A stretch of DNA of 57,803 bases from Pelargonium nanum (Eukaryota; Streptophyta; Magnoliopsida; Geraniales; Geraniaceae). Positions 1-11,825 of the stretch are shown piece after piece. The position numbers were made by a program, and so were the translations under genes. The stretch covers positions 1-57,803 of the forward strand of contig JAYMTF010000078.1 of NCBI GenBank assembly GCA_036897485.1, written 5' to 3'. The notes under the pieces were generated by a model. It saw only the letters and a list, made by a program, of their open reading frames with translations, searched no databases and had not been told where the DNA came from. The number at the start of each line of letters is the position of its first letter. Positions within the stretch are counted from its first letter, which is position 1.

Positions 1-1012
1 GTTTGTTTTTTTTTTTGAGGAATTTGGTTATTTTTCTTCCAATTTCAGATCATATGTACTTCATTTTTCTGTGAAATCAAAATATAGCCGTTGGTCTCTA
101 TTCTCTCTACCTCTCTCTCTTACAGTGAGGGTATTTTTGTCTTTGGTGTGACTCCACTGGAGTAACTGTTTGCTACTGGACCAATTTTGGTCCAATAGGT
201 TATCTCCACTTACTGGAGAACTTACTGAAGATGAACAGTGTTCATCTCCGTTAAGTTGCATTTTCGATTGTTTTACCAAACAACGGATATCCTAAGTGGA
301 CAAAACTGACTTTCCGAAAATCCTATGTGGCACCTCCGGTAAGTCAGATGTATTGTTAACAAACAAGCACTAACTAGCACAAGCTCATCATTTCAACACT
401 GAATTGAGGGAATTTGAATGACTTGTTGAATTGGGATGGTACGCGATCTTTTCATTTCATTGGAAGGTTCGTTCAACAATGTGATTTAAATTCAAGATGT
501 CAATTTGATTGAAGAATGTTTGAGCTGCTCCTTCAATGGAAATATCTTCTCCCGAACCTATCTCCAAAGATTTGAGATGTCATATATCATATCACCCTCT
601 GGCACATCTGACTAGCAAGAAACCACATGATTTTGAAAGGATCGATTGTGACAGCCACCACCACATTCCATAAAACCATGAACATGGCTTTCCTCACCAT
701 CTTGATCAAATTTCGATCACTGGACTCGTCCATTGGGAACATCACAAACTGGTCCGACAAATTGGCCTTGGCTCTCACCGGAATCATATAACCTAGTTTT
801 TATCATGGTTGAAATGTTACTTTTTCATGCTTTGTTTGTTTCTCGGGTGTATCTACCTTGCTTCCTCCTTAGAAACCTTTAAGTAAAATTTGGTATGGTA
901 AAATAAAAATCAAAACTATATATAGATCTGCCAAACAACTGCTCTGTTTTATTCAACATCAACTTTGTTTCACAATTTATTTGTTCAGATCATACCTACA
1001 CTTGTCACATGA
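1..1012. other. Intergenic 3' flank, no gene recognised
   Basis: This AT-rich stretch lies downstream of the minus-strand propeller gene. Short open frames exist (for example 587-787 on the minus strand) but none resembles a known family. Around 130-350 there is low-complexity text resembling a decayed MITE, without clear terminal repeats. Confidence 0.5.
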
Positions 1013-3118
1013 TCAGATATCACAGGAAATCCACAGTGGCTCATCGAACTCACCTCTGAGCTTCTCCCCAAACTCATCTCCCAAACGCAGCATTCCCAAC
1101 TCCACGTCATCAACCGAGTGCCATGCTGGCGTCCCATTCTCGTACCCATTCCACGTCAGCCGCCTAAGCCCACTCCCATCTTGCCTCGCCACGTACAAGT
1201 CCCCATATGGCTGAAACTGATTGGGCCACGACACCGGCTCCGCCGTCACGCCGCCAAGGTTGGCCGTAAACAGCAGCCACTCGCCGTCCCGGCTGAAGCA
1301 CACGTGGTTTATCCTCTCCCTGTCGCAACAATCATCGCCCGTCACTTTGATCCTCCTAAGATCAGAGCCGTTTGGTTTAACGACGTAGATGCTAAAAGCG
1401 GCGTCATTTTGCGGGTTGTGCATGTTAGATGAAAACGCTATAAAATCTCCTCTAGGAGACCAGCTCGGCATGGTGTCAATCCACGGCCCTTCCGTTAACC
1501 GACGGACACAGCCTCCGTCAAATTCGCCGTTAACGGCGTCGATGACGTACAAATTTTTGTGCCCAGATCGGCCGGACCGGAACACGATGGACTCACCGTC
1601 CGGCGAGCATGCCGGGAAAGCATTGTTGCCTGTTTCCTCCTTTGTCAGAATCTTCACAGTGCTTGTGATTTCTTCACGATTGCCGTCCACGTGTGACGGA
1701 TCAAACGAGATTCGAGCGATCTGAACCGTTGCTTTTGCTGACTGGAAAATCGGGCCCAACGATGTGTATATCACGTGCTTCTCAGTTGGGCTCCACGAGT
1801 TGTAGAAAGCTGTACGGCCTTTCACTAGGCTCCACCGCTTGGAGCCGTCTGATTTGACGATCATGACTCCAGGATTCAAATCAAAGTCCCGATTGATCGC
1901 GATCAGATCGCCGTCAGGGGAGGAGGATGGGAACGATCCGTTGAGCCTCAGCATTCGCAGACCATTCACCGGCGAAGCCACAGGTTCGAGATGTGGAACC
2001 GTTGAATCTCCCGGTGCTGACTCGCCCCGGAATCGGTGGTACCCGAGAAACTGTGAGTCCGGGGAAACAAACGGGTTGTAATGATTTAGATTCGGGTTGA
2101 GTGATTCGGTTACCGGATGAAATGTACTGGACTCAGTATCGAAAATCTCGATGTGACGGAAATCGTTGCCGCGCCGCCGAGTTGCGACAGCGATTCGCTT
2201 GCCGTCGTGCATAGCCGCCGGGGTGAAGCAATGAACGCCTGCCGGAGTGATCCGCAGAGGAGTAAGTTTCAAACTTTCATCACCTGGTTCTGGTTCTGCA
2301 GAGAGAGTGAGATCTATTCGGAAAATGCTCCACCAGCCGTCGTCGGCTTGCCGGTGGAAGTAAATAGTGGAGTCGCCAGACCAGGTGGGCCAACCGCCGC
2401 GCTCGCAGGTGATGAATCTGTTGGTCGGATCAGATACCCTGAACACAACTATATCAGTGTGGAGCTCGTGAAATTCGCCACCCCAGGGACGAGACCCATA
2501 AGATGCGACAGCGACGAGCTCGCCGGACTGAGAAACAGCAGGACTGTAATCGACAACCCCATGAGGGGTCAATCGAAGAATTTCCTCTCCGTCAGAGTCG
2601 AGCCCAGCGCTGTAGAGAGCAGACCAGCTCTTAAATTGTTGATTGGGCTGCTCGTGAGCTGAAATGAAGTAAAGGCGATCATTTTTGACGATGGGACGAT
2701 CATGGAAGAGGCTTGTGGGCACAGATGGGAGCTGTTTGGGCTTGGAGAGTGATTGGGTAAGGTAAATTCTGGAGGAACCAGATCGTTCAGAGACGAAGAC
2801 GAGGGTTTGGTGATCGTCTACGAATTGGGCATTGAAATTGATTGAGACACCGTCGGTGAGGCGGTGTTCGGAAGAGAGAGGAGACGAAATTTGCAGAGAA
2901 AAGACGTCGAAGCCATAGTGAGGCCTTCCGATGGTAGTGAAAAGGATGGTACCTTTAGGATCTTCCATGGTTATGTTGTTATTAGCTGAGAATTGCGAGT
3001 GTGTATTTATGGAGAAGCGGCGATAAGTCTGATGCGACTGTGAGCGGAGATGGAAGCAGCTGGGATGAAGAAGAAGTAGCTTCAATTTGGTGCGTGTGGC
3101 ATGACGCAGCTGCATCAT
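1013..3118 (-). CDS. TolB/DPP6 N-terminal-like beta-propeller protein (WD40-like PD40 repeats)
   Basis: A single uninterrupted frame encodes about 701 residues from the tandem ATG codons at 3118/3115. A second in-frame ATG at 2968 (MEDPKGTILFTT) begins the conserved part, and the residues before it are rich in Arg, Ser, Leu and His and could be an organelle transit peptide. The body carries repeated PD40/TolB-type blades: SPDGESIVFRSGRSG, SPRGDFIAFSSNMH, SRDGEWLLFTANLGG and a final GTPAWHS. No catalytic serine-hydrolase domain follows the propeller, so this is the propeller-only plant family (Arabidopsis At1g21670/At1g21680 type, from memory), whose biochemical role is unknown to me. The gene is intronless and diverges from the SHAGGY-like kinase about 1 kb away. 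The family call is confident; function and start are not. Confidence 0.88.
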   Translation of the reverse strand: MMQLRHATRTKLKLLLLHPSCFHLRSQSHQTYRRFSINTHSQFSANNNITMEDPKGTILFTTIGRPHYGFDVFSLQISSPLSSEHRLTDGVSINFNAQFVDDHQTLVFVSERSGSSRIYLTQSLSKPKQLPSVPTSLFHDRPIVKNDRLYFISAHEQPNQQFKSWSALYSAGLDSDGEEILRLTPHGVVDYSPAVSQSGELVAVASYGSRPWGGEFHELHTDIVVFRVSDPTNRFITCERGGWPTWSGDSTIYFHRQADDGWWSIFRIDLTLSAEPEPGDESLKLTPLRITPAGVHCFTPAAMHDGKRIAVATRRRGNDFRHIEIFDTESSTFHPVTESLNPNLNHYNPFVSPDSQFLGYHRFRGESAPGDSTVPHLEPVASPVNGLRMLRLNGSFPSSSPDGDLIAINRDFDLNPGVMIVKSDGSKRWSLVKGRTAFYNSWSPTEKHVIYTSLGPIFQSAKATVQIARISFDPSHVDGNREEITSTVKILTKEETGNNAFPACSPDGESIVFRSGRSGHKNLYVIDAVNGEFDGGCVRRLTEGPWIDTMPSWSPRGDFIAFSSNMHNPQNDAAFSIYVVKPNGSDLRRIKVTGDDCCDRERINHVCFSRDGEWLLFTANLGGVTAEPVSWPNQFQPYGDLYVARQDGSGLRRLTWNGYENGTPAWHSVDDVELGMLRLGDEFGEKLRGEFDEPLWISCDI

Positions 3119-3371
3119 TGTCTTTTCTTTCTTTTTTACGCAAAGGTACAAACTTTAGTATGTGAAGACAGAAACTCTGTTTTTTTGTTCTGTCTCTAAT
3201 TTTCTATTTTTCGTCCCTTATCTTTTTGGTCTATACTGAGTGAGTGGAGGATGCATAATATGAGTGTGACCCAAGAATTGCTACTAAATGTTTTTTTGTA
3301 GTTTAAACATTACATTGGAGTGTTGGTTAAATCTTAATTGGTAGCTCAAGCTAGCTACTGTACTTTCAATT

Positions 3372-3540
3372 AGAGCTGGTAATTTGGGTTTTTAGTGGGG
3401 TTTGGGTTGAAATGTCTAACTTGAAGGAGAACAGGATGATGTGAGTTTCGGGTTTCAGACTGCGGGTCAAGCCGGATTGAGTTTTCGGGTTTGCTTGTAA
3501 GATGTGTGTATTTAGTATTTGTCTGGGGTTTTGAGTGCCT
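3372..3540. repeat. Partial hAT-type 'TAGAGCTGG' element
   Basis: The left terminus TAGAGCTGGTAATTTGGG begins at 3372 and is followed by the GGGTTTxGGGT-rich text typical of this family (intact copies at 20220-20484 and 50951-51109). I cannot find the matching right terminus, so this is treated as a truncated copy in the intergenic region. Confidence 0.4.
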
Positions 3541-4100
3541 CCAAGCATTGATCCCATTCCCTGCTGCTGGCTGCATAGCATATTCCTCTAAGTCATGACC
3601 TTTTGGGCTCATGTGGTATTGTCCAAACAAAATGAGGGGCTATTTCGTAATTTCACAATGTGAGCACAAAAGATCCTGTAACTAGTTTCTTTCTTACTAG
3701 TTGAAAGTTGGAGGGGTAGGTGTTGGGAGGGATAGTCATATATAGAGGCAGAAGGTTTGAATGGTCAAAAAGAGAGAGGGTGGAAAGTGAAGAAACACAT
3801 AGATGTTTGGGCTGTTATGTTTGTTGACTGCTATCAAACCATTCCAATCCATTCCCCAAAGACCATATGCCAAAGAAAGAAGGCAACTATTATGTTATCA
3901 TCATCTACACAACAGACAAGCCACAAGACAACAACCACAGCTCTCTCTTTCTCTGACATTGTCCTAATCCTCATCCTAATCTTGAATCTAAGCTCCCCTT
4001 CCTCTTCATCTCCATTTCTCTCTTCTTTCTAAAAAACAAACAGCCAAATTGTCCTGCAGCTCACAAGATCTATCTGTTATCTCAGTTGGAACATTCAATT

Positions 4101-4347
4101 ATGTCTTCTTCTTCAGCTTCTAAGGGTAAATGCATCTTCATCTTTCTCCCTCTATTTTATGTGGCTTCCTTATTTTCTCTATTTCCTCAGTTGTTTACTC
4201 ACTATATGCATTGAGGTTCTTACATAGGCACAGCATGTATGAATATATTTCTGATTGTCTTTTATTTTTTTCTTTCTAATAGTTTTTGTTTGATTAGATG
4301 AACAAATATATATTAAAAAAATTTCCTTATATTTATTTGCAGGCTAA
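4101..4347 (+). promoter_or_regulatory. Spliced upstream ORF in the 5' leader of the SHAGGY-like kinase
   Basis: In the kinase leader an ATG at 4101 opens MSSSSASKG. The leader exon appears to end at 4125 (donor gtaaat) and the next to start at 4343 (after ttgcag). Splicing joins AAG-G to GC-TAA, giving a nine-codon uORF that ends in the second leader exon, about 75 nt before the main ATG at 4421. It could dampen translation. The transcription start was inferred, not seen. Confidence 0.45.
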
Positions 4348-4420
4348 TTATTGATTTCAGTTCTTGAGTTGAAAAGCTGTTTCTCCAAGTGGGATCTGCT
4401 TGATTTTAGTTTCTAGTTTA

Positions 4421-6846
4421 ATGGCTTCTGTGAGTGTGGTGCCAGCTTCAAGAAGGAGAGATCCTAGCAAGAAAATAGTTGGTGCTGATAGGTTGCCTGA
4501 TGAGATGAATGATATGAAAATTAGAGATGACAAGGTAAATAATGATATAATGAATCTTGGGCTACTTCCTGATTGTCCTCAGCTTGCTTGAGCTCTTAAT
4601 GGTTTTTCAATATTACTTACATGAATGCCTTGTAATGAAAAGGAAATGGAAGCAACCATAGTTGATGGAAATGGGGCAGAGAAAGGTCATATAATTGTTA
4701 CAACTACTGGTGGTGAAAATGGCAAAGCAAAGCAGGTAAATTTCATTCATTCCATTTGGTTGATTGCTTTAAGTTGCTTGTACTGTATGGCATAGTGATG
4801 CATATTTCTCTTACTCCATTACAGACAATAAGTTATATGGCTGAGCGTGTTGTTGGACAAGGAACCTTTGGAGTCGTTTTCCAGGCAAGTCAAGTACAAC
4901 CAGACACTGATTCGCTTCTTTGTCGCATGGATTTCAAATGACTATATGGTTTCATGTATTCATTGCACTAATTGTGCTGTTTATTTCAACGAGGTTATGC
5001 AGGCAAAGTGCTTAGAGACTGGTGAAGCTGTTGCTATAAAAAAAGTTCTTCAAGACAAGAGATACAAGAACAGAGAGCTGCAGACGATGCGTCTTCTAGA
5101 CCACCCCAATGTTGTCTCTCTGAAGCATTGTTTCTTTTCAACAACTGAAAAAGATGAGCTATATCTTAACTTGGTACTTGAGTATGTCCCTGAAACCGTC
5201 TACCGGGTGATCAAACACTACAGCAAGATGAATCAAAGGATGCCACTGATTTATGCGAAACTTTATTCTTACCAGGTTTGTGCTGTATCTTTTGTACGTG
5301 CTGTAGAGGTTATTCAAGTTCAATTTAATTATGATTTAAGAGTATCTATGACCATCTAATTGTGTAACTGATGTTTATTTCTATTATTCAATTAATCTAT
5401 TTTTCAGATTTGTAGATCACTTGCTTACATTCACAATAGTATTGGAGTGTGCCACAGGGACATAAAGCCTCAAAATTTGTTGGTATGTGAACTAGGACTT
5501 TGTGTTCTCTTGTTTGCTGTTAGCATATCTGTATTTGTATGCACATATGCATCAAATAGTTTGTGAAATAATATGCTACATATTTAAGAGAACAACCATG
5601 TGTTGTTTCCTTTACTAATTGCCTTGCGTATTTCGTCATAACAGGTCAATCCGCATACTCATCAGCTGAAACTCTGCGATTTTGGAAGCGCAAAAGTTTT
5701 GGTTTGTGCTCCTATGAAACTATAATTGTTGGCATCCTTCTATGCCGCCAGTATAATTATTTGTTATGCTAAACTGTACTTTCACAGGTAAAAGGAGAAC
5801 CAAACATATCTTACATCTGTTCTAGATACTACCGAGCACCTGAACTTATATTTGGTGCTACTGAGTACACCACAGCCATCGATGTCTGGTCTGCTGGCTG
5901 TGTCCTGGCTGAACTTCTGCTTGGACAGGTAGGTACTCCTAGTTTCTACAGTTATTTAGATCTATTATCGGCATGTATTAGTCTATGATAAAATAAAATG
6001 TATTTTTTTTATGTCAGCCTATCTTTCCCGGTGATAGTGGGGTAGACCAGCTAGTCGAAATAATCAAGGTGACTATAACTTATAAGATATCTCGTCTCAT
6101 CCATGAAAAAAATTGAACTTGAATGTACTTCATTTTCACTAATTGGCACCCTTGTCTTGATGATATTTGTTATATTCTCATTCAGGTCCTAGGCACCCCA
6201 ACAAGGGAGGAGATCAAGTGCATGAACCCCAACTACACAGAGTTCAAATTTCCACAAATTAAAGCTCACCCATGGCACAAGGTACTGAGAATCTTTATAT
6301 TGTGTAATTTCAGCACATTTTAACCATCTACCATATAATAAGGGTTGTCTTATGCACTGTTAATTCAGATCTTCCACAAGCGCATGCCCCCAGAAGCGGC
6401 GGATCTGGTCTCACGACTATTACAGTACTCTCCAAACCTTCGGAGCTCAGCTGTGAGAACTTACTTTCATATGAACTGCATGTGTTTAGGAAGTAGTTTT
6501 CTGCTTTTCTAAAACAAATTCCACCTTTGTGCTTATAAATGCTGCAACTAAAGTTATTATTTTTGTTTTTTACAGCTGGAAGCTTTGATTCATCCCTTCT
6601 TTGATGAGCTTCGGGACCCTAATACCCGGTTGCCAAATGGACGGTTTCTTCCCCCTCTATTCAACTTCAAAGCCAATGGTATTTAACTTTATAACATTTA
6701 GAATGCTAAATCCATTTTAAATCTCTTGTTAATGCCTGACTGGTTTTGTCAATGTTGTTTAATTATGTTCCTCAGAATTGAAGGGAGTGCCAGTGGAGTT
6801 GCTGAGGAAACTGATCCCGGAACATGCAAGAAAACAGTGTGCCTAG
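4421..6846 (+). CDS. GSK3/SHAGGY-like protein kinase (SK11/SK12, ASK-alpha/gamma clade)
   Basis: Twelve coding exons (4421-4534, 4643-4735, 4825-4884, 5003-5275, 5408-5482, 5645-5701, 5788-5928, 6018-6068, 6186-6281, 6369-6452, 6576-6678, 6776-6846) give 405 residues, the usual length. Landmarks are the Gly-rich loop GQGTFG at 80-85, catalytic Lys102 in [13 protein letters not shown] with Asp198, DFG 217-219, activation-loop Tyr233 in [13 protein letters not shown], and the TREE motif 294-297 mutated in gain-of-function bin2-1. The N-terminal [10 protein letters not shown] start matches the ASK-alpha/gamma group. These Ser/Thr kinases act in brassinosteroid, stress and developmental signalling. 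The third intron (4885-5002) begins GC, in a perfect AG|GCAAGT context. The C-terminus stops at KQCA, a few residues shorter than relatives that I recall ending near WLSL. Confidence 0.96.
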
Positions 6847-8322
6847 TGATGCCTCTTTTTTAAGTACAAAATTGTAGCTAAGAAGCTGTGTTTATTTGTT
6901 GTCCCTTGCCCCACCTTGTACATATCATATGAAAGCTACTGTTGTTTACTCTGTTCCTTGATGTTCTTGTGGTTACAATATCGATTTTGATCATAGTGTT
7001 GTAATATATGAGTTGGTGCAAAGACAATTTCAAAAACAGTTACTTGATACTGATACAGTTTCTTTAATCTACTATTTACATTGCTCATATGAATACTTAT
7101 TTGTGGAATGTGTAAATTCTTGTTATTCTGAATGTTATACATCTATTACACTGTATGCTGGTAGTGTATTATGTAAAGTAAGAATACAAAAATAGAAGGA
7201 TAAAAACAAGTCTTTCATGAGGAAGCTTGAGGTTATAATAATTTTTGGTAGACAAGGAGGGTGGGGAATATGGCTCATTTCCAAATAAAGAAAAGAATAA
7301 TATGTGTGTTGAACTATGTGGCAAATAGGGTTAAATGGAGGGACATAAGAAATGAGTAAGGGAAAAAAGAGTAAGTAAAACACTTTGAACTATAGCTGAA
7401 AATTTGTGTCGAAACTCGACATAATTACTATATGAAACTAACGTTCAAACATATTAAAATTGTGTCATATGTGTTCTTGTTGGAGATCTCAACATGTTTA
7501 ATAATTGTTTATTTATTGGATTTGAGTTAAAATCAGAAAGCATTTATATTTTGGAGAATGTTTGTAATAAATGTCCATAGCATACCAACATGAGAATTGA
7601 GAAAGTAAGAAACATGTGGGCCCATGCATAATAAATGTGAGAGATTTTATGTGTGAAATGGAAAGTAAATAGGTGAAGTTTTTTCTTATATATAGATAGT
7701 TCTTCATCTCATTGTTACACAGAAACACAGATATATCAATCTGATATTGCTCTATGCTCTCCTCTCTTTTGTTATGTTTTGCACCAATGCATGATTTTGA
7801 AGTTTCTTGTGATAAAAACATATCCTTGAATCATTGGGAAGAGACATGCTCCAAACACCAATCCAAGTCAATGCTCTCTCCCACTAATTCTCATTTCTCA
7901 CCACTACTTTTTACTTGTGGAGCTTTCAATTTATTTTCCTACTTCATCTACACCACTCTCCTTTCTTTTCAGCTTCATATCCATACTCATTCCAAGGATT
8001 CAGACAAGTTGACCTAAATCTCAATTCCAACCATTAACAGTTTCATGAGTAACAACAATAGTCCCATGTCATAATTGCAATCTATGTGATACACGAGCTG
8101 GAACACTTTTGGATTTAGATGCTGATGTCCCGAGATTGAAACTTGGTCATTTTTGTTATGGAAGGACCAACAGGAAAATGTTATTGCACAAGCTAGCACA
8201 ATGCCAGTTTCTTTATGAAAATACAGATATTACACTTGAAACTAACACACCAAGAAAACAAAAAACAAAGCCATTTACAAGCATTCTATAGAGTTATATA
8301 ATACTCCTTCCTTCCTAGTTTT
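6847..8322. other. Intergenic spacer between convergent kinase and BOR1 genes
   Basis: The kinase 3' UTR and BOR1 3' flank lie here. A TATA-like tatatata box near 7688 precedes an open frame at 7754-8017 (+) with no family resemblance, and I do not call it a gene. Nothing else is recognised. Confidence 0.5.
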
Positions 8323-11300
8323 TTATATGTTATGAGGACTTGCACTCAACTTAGATAATTTAGAATCCCCAGTCCTTGGACTGAATGGTCCTCTTCCAGT
8401 GGACATGGGACTTCTGAGCCCTCTCAGTTCGCTTATGCGAGGACTGAAAGTAGCACGCGGGCTCTGGAGGCTTTTAGGATCATTGGCTGGTGTTGCATTG
8501 GAGCTTGTCACCTTGGGGCTGCACACATGTCTGAACTCCCCACGACTTCTCGTTATAGCCTCGTCTAAAATCTCTCCATCCCCTGCATGAGAAGCTCGAG
8601 AACCCAAATCCGCCTCCTGTTAACAGAGTACAATACAAAGATCAGTTCAAGAAAAGTTTGAATATGTTTAACGTTGGACGAGAAAAGAAACCATACTGTG
8701 GCAAGATTGAAGGGCAAAGCCGGGGCCTCCTCATACTCTGCTGCATCCAAGTCTTGGAGATGCGCGGCTTTAAAGAACTTGGGGAGAAAGTATTGCCTTA
8801 CGGGAACCAAAAGCATGATCATGAGCGGGAACATAAGCCCCGCGATTGGAATCCATGTAAGTCCAAAACATATCAGCAAATATGTTGTTTGGAAAATGGT
8901 AAAGATTGCGATTGTCTTGAAAGGCACAGTCTCCACGAACGTGGCGTGGTAGTCCTCAAGAACTCTGCAAGAAAACGAAGTTCAAGATCACATAAGAAAA
9001 GTGACAAGTGAATTAAGGCAATCTATATTAGGGATTGTACAAGCTAGCTACTTAATTACTTGTATCTTCTGCTTGGTGCGGTGAAGAGCAATAAAATCCT
9101 TTCCCAAAACTGGTTACCGGGCAAACTTTCAATAGCCATGAAAGCAAAGTAACCCCAAAGGACAGAGGTTGGGATCATTTTGAGGACAGGCATGGCTGCA
9201 ACACATCCTCCAACCATCGCAGCTTGAAGCAAGTTACTGACGCGCTGCTCTTTCACCTCAACTGGCAACAGATCATCAATTTCCTTCTCTACATCGAAGA
9301 TTGTCTCATCAACTGGTGCATCAATATGCCCCATACTTGATGCTGCTTGGATTGTTGATTCTTTCAATTCCTTTAGTCCCTACTCAAAGGTAGTGTTTAT
9401 AATTGATAGACACATAAGTCAGTTTCAGGCTCTAAACAAGAAATAGAAATTAAACCTATCCATATTCTGATAGCAACCATACCCTATCTGAGGGCTCTTG
9501 GTAGATTAAAGGGGTCTGCATTTGCTGATAAGCTTCCTGCATATTTCCATACAACTGTCCCAAGCTAGCGTTTTTTCTCATACTTGTGCGAGCTGTTGCA
9601 ACAAGTCGGTTTCGTAGCAACTACGTACATACACAATAATGCAAGTAACATTGAATCCACTGATAAAGAATCATCGTGTTCCAAACTTGTTACAAGTAGA
9701 TTACCTGGTATTTAAGGGTGGCCAAACTCTTGGTATGCATCGGAGATTGCGGGATGACTCCATTTGCTGGAGGAATTCCAATAAGACCGCATAATAATGT
9801 CTGCAACAAAGAACCTAAAATTTAACATCTTGTTTTATGAAGAAACTAAGACTTTGAGAGTCAGAGGAAGTTTTGTACCAAGAACCCCAAAAGAAGCAAG
9901 TCATAATGGTAAGAAGACGGTTTTCTCAGATTAAACTCCTTCTGCTGAGCGAGCTGAGATGCTACGCTGTGGTCAAAATAGTAAAGTACCGCGATCATAG
10001 TTGCAGGGATAAAAGCTCCAATTATGTACACAACTGGAACATTAGCCATGTCCTGCCATTTTAAATCCCATTTAATTTTTCTCATACTCGAAGACTCAAA
10101 AGTTCAACTTTTCGAAGTAATTTGATTAAGCATTACCTTAATAACAGTCCAATTCTCATATGCACCATGTGACCAAGGATTTGGGCTGACGAGGCGTCTG
10201 GGGATTCCTTTTGGAACATCTTTGGCTGGTATGTAGGAAACTGCTGTCCAGACTAGAACCATGAGTGGCACACCATAGTCTGCTATGAAGCTTCGAAGCC
10301 AACCTTTAAAGCAATACATAGAGATGAGTCATTTCTTGAGCTAAATTTCAAGATAGAGATACTTATTATTACACTTACCAGATCCATAACGCCAGGACCT
10401 CGCTTTTCTGCTTCTTAATGCAGTAAGAAGAAGGCCAAACGAAAGAACCAACGCAAACATCCCATTTGCAAACCTCCAAGAAGGTATAAACTCAGTTAAT
10501 TTCGGATTTTCTTGTTCTGGTATGCGAAACTCTTCCACAAGTCCCTGAATTACAGTTTAAATCAGCACAAACAGATGGTGTACGTAGTGGTATCCATTTA
10601 AGAGCAATACGTACTTTGATGGCTTGCTGCATGAAGAGCATTGCTATGAGCAAACCAAACAATTCTCCGGCTACACGGGTAAAGCGATTGATAATGGAAC
10701 AAGCTCCCAGGATAGCCATTAAGAAGAGCAGGATTGAAGTCCACACACAAACCCTACAAAAGCAAGTGATCACATTCTCAAGATTTATCAAACAGCAGCA
10801 GATCATAAGAAAGCAATTGCTCACCATCCAGTCCATGCTAAAAACAGATTGCGACCCAAATCCGGTCTCTCTTTAGCAAAGTTAAACATGAAGGTGTACA
10901 TGATAACAGTTGGCTCAGCAACTCCTAGTATCAGCAAAGGCTGGCCTCCAATGATTGAGTGTATGATCCCACAAAGTCCAGTTGATGCTAAAGTTTGAAC
11001 TGCTGTGAGAACTCCCTCTGCAAGCTCTCAGTGAAATTTCAATATTAAGTGCACGCGTTTGAAGATCTTGCACTTGTCATCATGCATAGTTTCATATATT
11101 TTCCTTACCAGTATTTCTTTCCAGTTGTTCACCAAATGAGATGACAGGAATTGCCGAAGCAAAAAATATGTAAGTGGTTGGAGCCAAAATTCTGACAGCA
11201 AAAATACATTTGTCACCACAAAATTATATAACAGAAAAATAAAAGCCTAGTGTAACTTAAAGATGATTTGCACCTGAAGCCTGCCTTGAAGCCACCAGTC

Positions 11301-11377
11301 CAATCTTGCTTGTAACACAACAATCTCCCGTTAAGATCATTCTTGATTCCACGGAAAGGTACAAATGTTTCTTCCAT
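8323..11377 (-). CDS. BOR1: Borate exporter BOR1 (SLC4-like anion exchanger family)
   Basis: Twelve exons on the minus strand (11377-11274, 11191-11109, 11017-10825, 10753-10615, 10544-10379, 10303-10137, 10052-9879, 9800-9705, 9620-9483, 9379-9060, 8964-8697, 8616-8323) give 713 residues; Arabidopsis BOR1 has 704. It starts [15 protein letters not shown], as in BOR1. It is a multi-span plasma-membrane transporter that loads borate into the xylem. Tyr373 (KYQLL), Tyr398 and Tyr405 fall at the same numbers as the AtBOR1 sorting tyrosines. Lys592 in [12 protein letters not shown] aligns with AtBOR1 Lys590, the ubiquitination site for high-boron degradation, after a two-residue insertion near 420. 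The C-terminal tail is Ser/Pro rich with repeated SPR motifs. The call is BOR1 rather than BOR4 because of this tail and the sorting motifs. Confidence 0.96.
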
Positions 11378-11825
11378 AATTCTAGGAAGAACTCAGATAA
11401 TATTAAATGGCCCTGGTTTAATGTCTTCTAAGAGAGAACGCTGACTCTTAAAGTTTAAGATTGTAAAAAGCCTACGGACGGCATTGGAGCCTAGTCATGT
11501 TTAGGAATGACATTTTTGTAGGAAAAACTCTATAGTTGTACAAAAATAAACTAACAGATTACATAACTTCAATCGGTAATATAAAATCTCAGTGAGAACT
11601 GTCAAAAATATGAGCTTTTACGAGGGAAAACACATAAGTGTAGGCACAGACTGAGTACCTACGCGACAGCATAAAAATGCAGAAAATATAACACTAAGTT
11701 ACATGATTAATTCAAGGAGAAATTTTAAGTAGAATGAGAGGAGAGCAACTGATAGATTGATGATCACTGACAATTAGCCATGTTGTCTGCTCAGAGACGA
11801 AGGAAGAGATCCATATATATAAGCA
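11378..11825 (-). promoter_or_regulatory. BOR1 promoter and leader with AUG-UAA mini-uORFs
   Basis: Read on the minus strand, a TATA box (TTATATATATGG) lies near 11822-11811. Downstream, before the BOR1 ATG, come a short uORF (ATG GCT AAT TGT CAG TGA, near 11790-11770) and two minimal ATGTAA uORFs at 11704-11699 and 11564-11559. AUG-UAA stalls ribosomes in a boron-dependent way in Arabidopsis NIP5;1, and the AtBOR1 leader is also translationally repressed by boron. Whether a leader intron removes some of these cannot be decided here. Confidence 0.5.

Noticed and set aside
587-787. A minus-strand frame of 66 codons, possibly a decayed transferase or transposase piece
   Set aside because: No motif could be matched with confidence and the flanks show no continuing similarity.
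2117-2662. A 181-residue open frame (+) inside the propeller gene
   Set aside because: It is antisense to the well-supported minus-strand coding frame and has no family resemblance.
7754-8017. An 87-residue open frame (+) shortly downstream of a TATA-like box
   Set aside because: No recognisable domain, low-complexity Ser/Thr/His-rich translation, and no supporting splice or conservation signal. It is probably chance.
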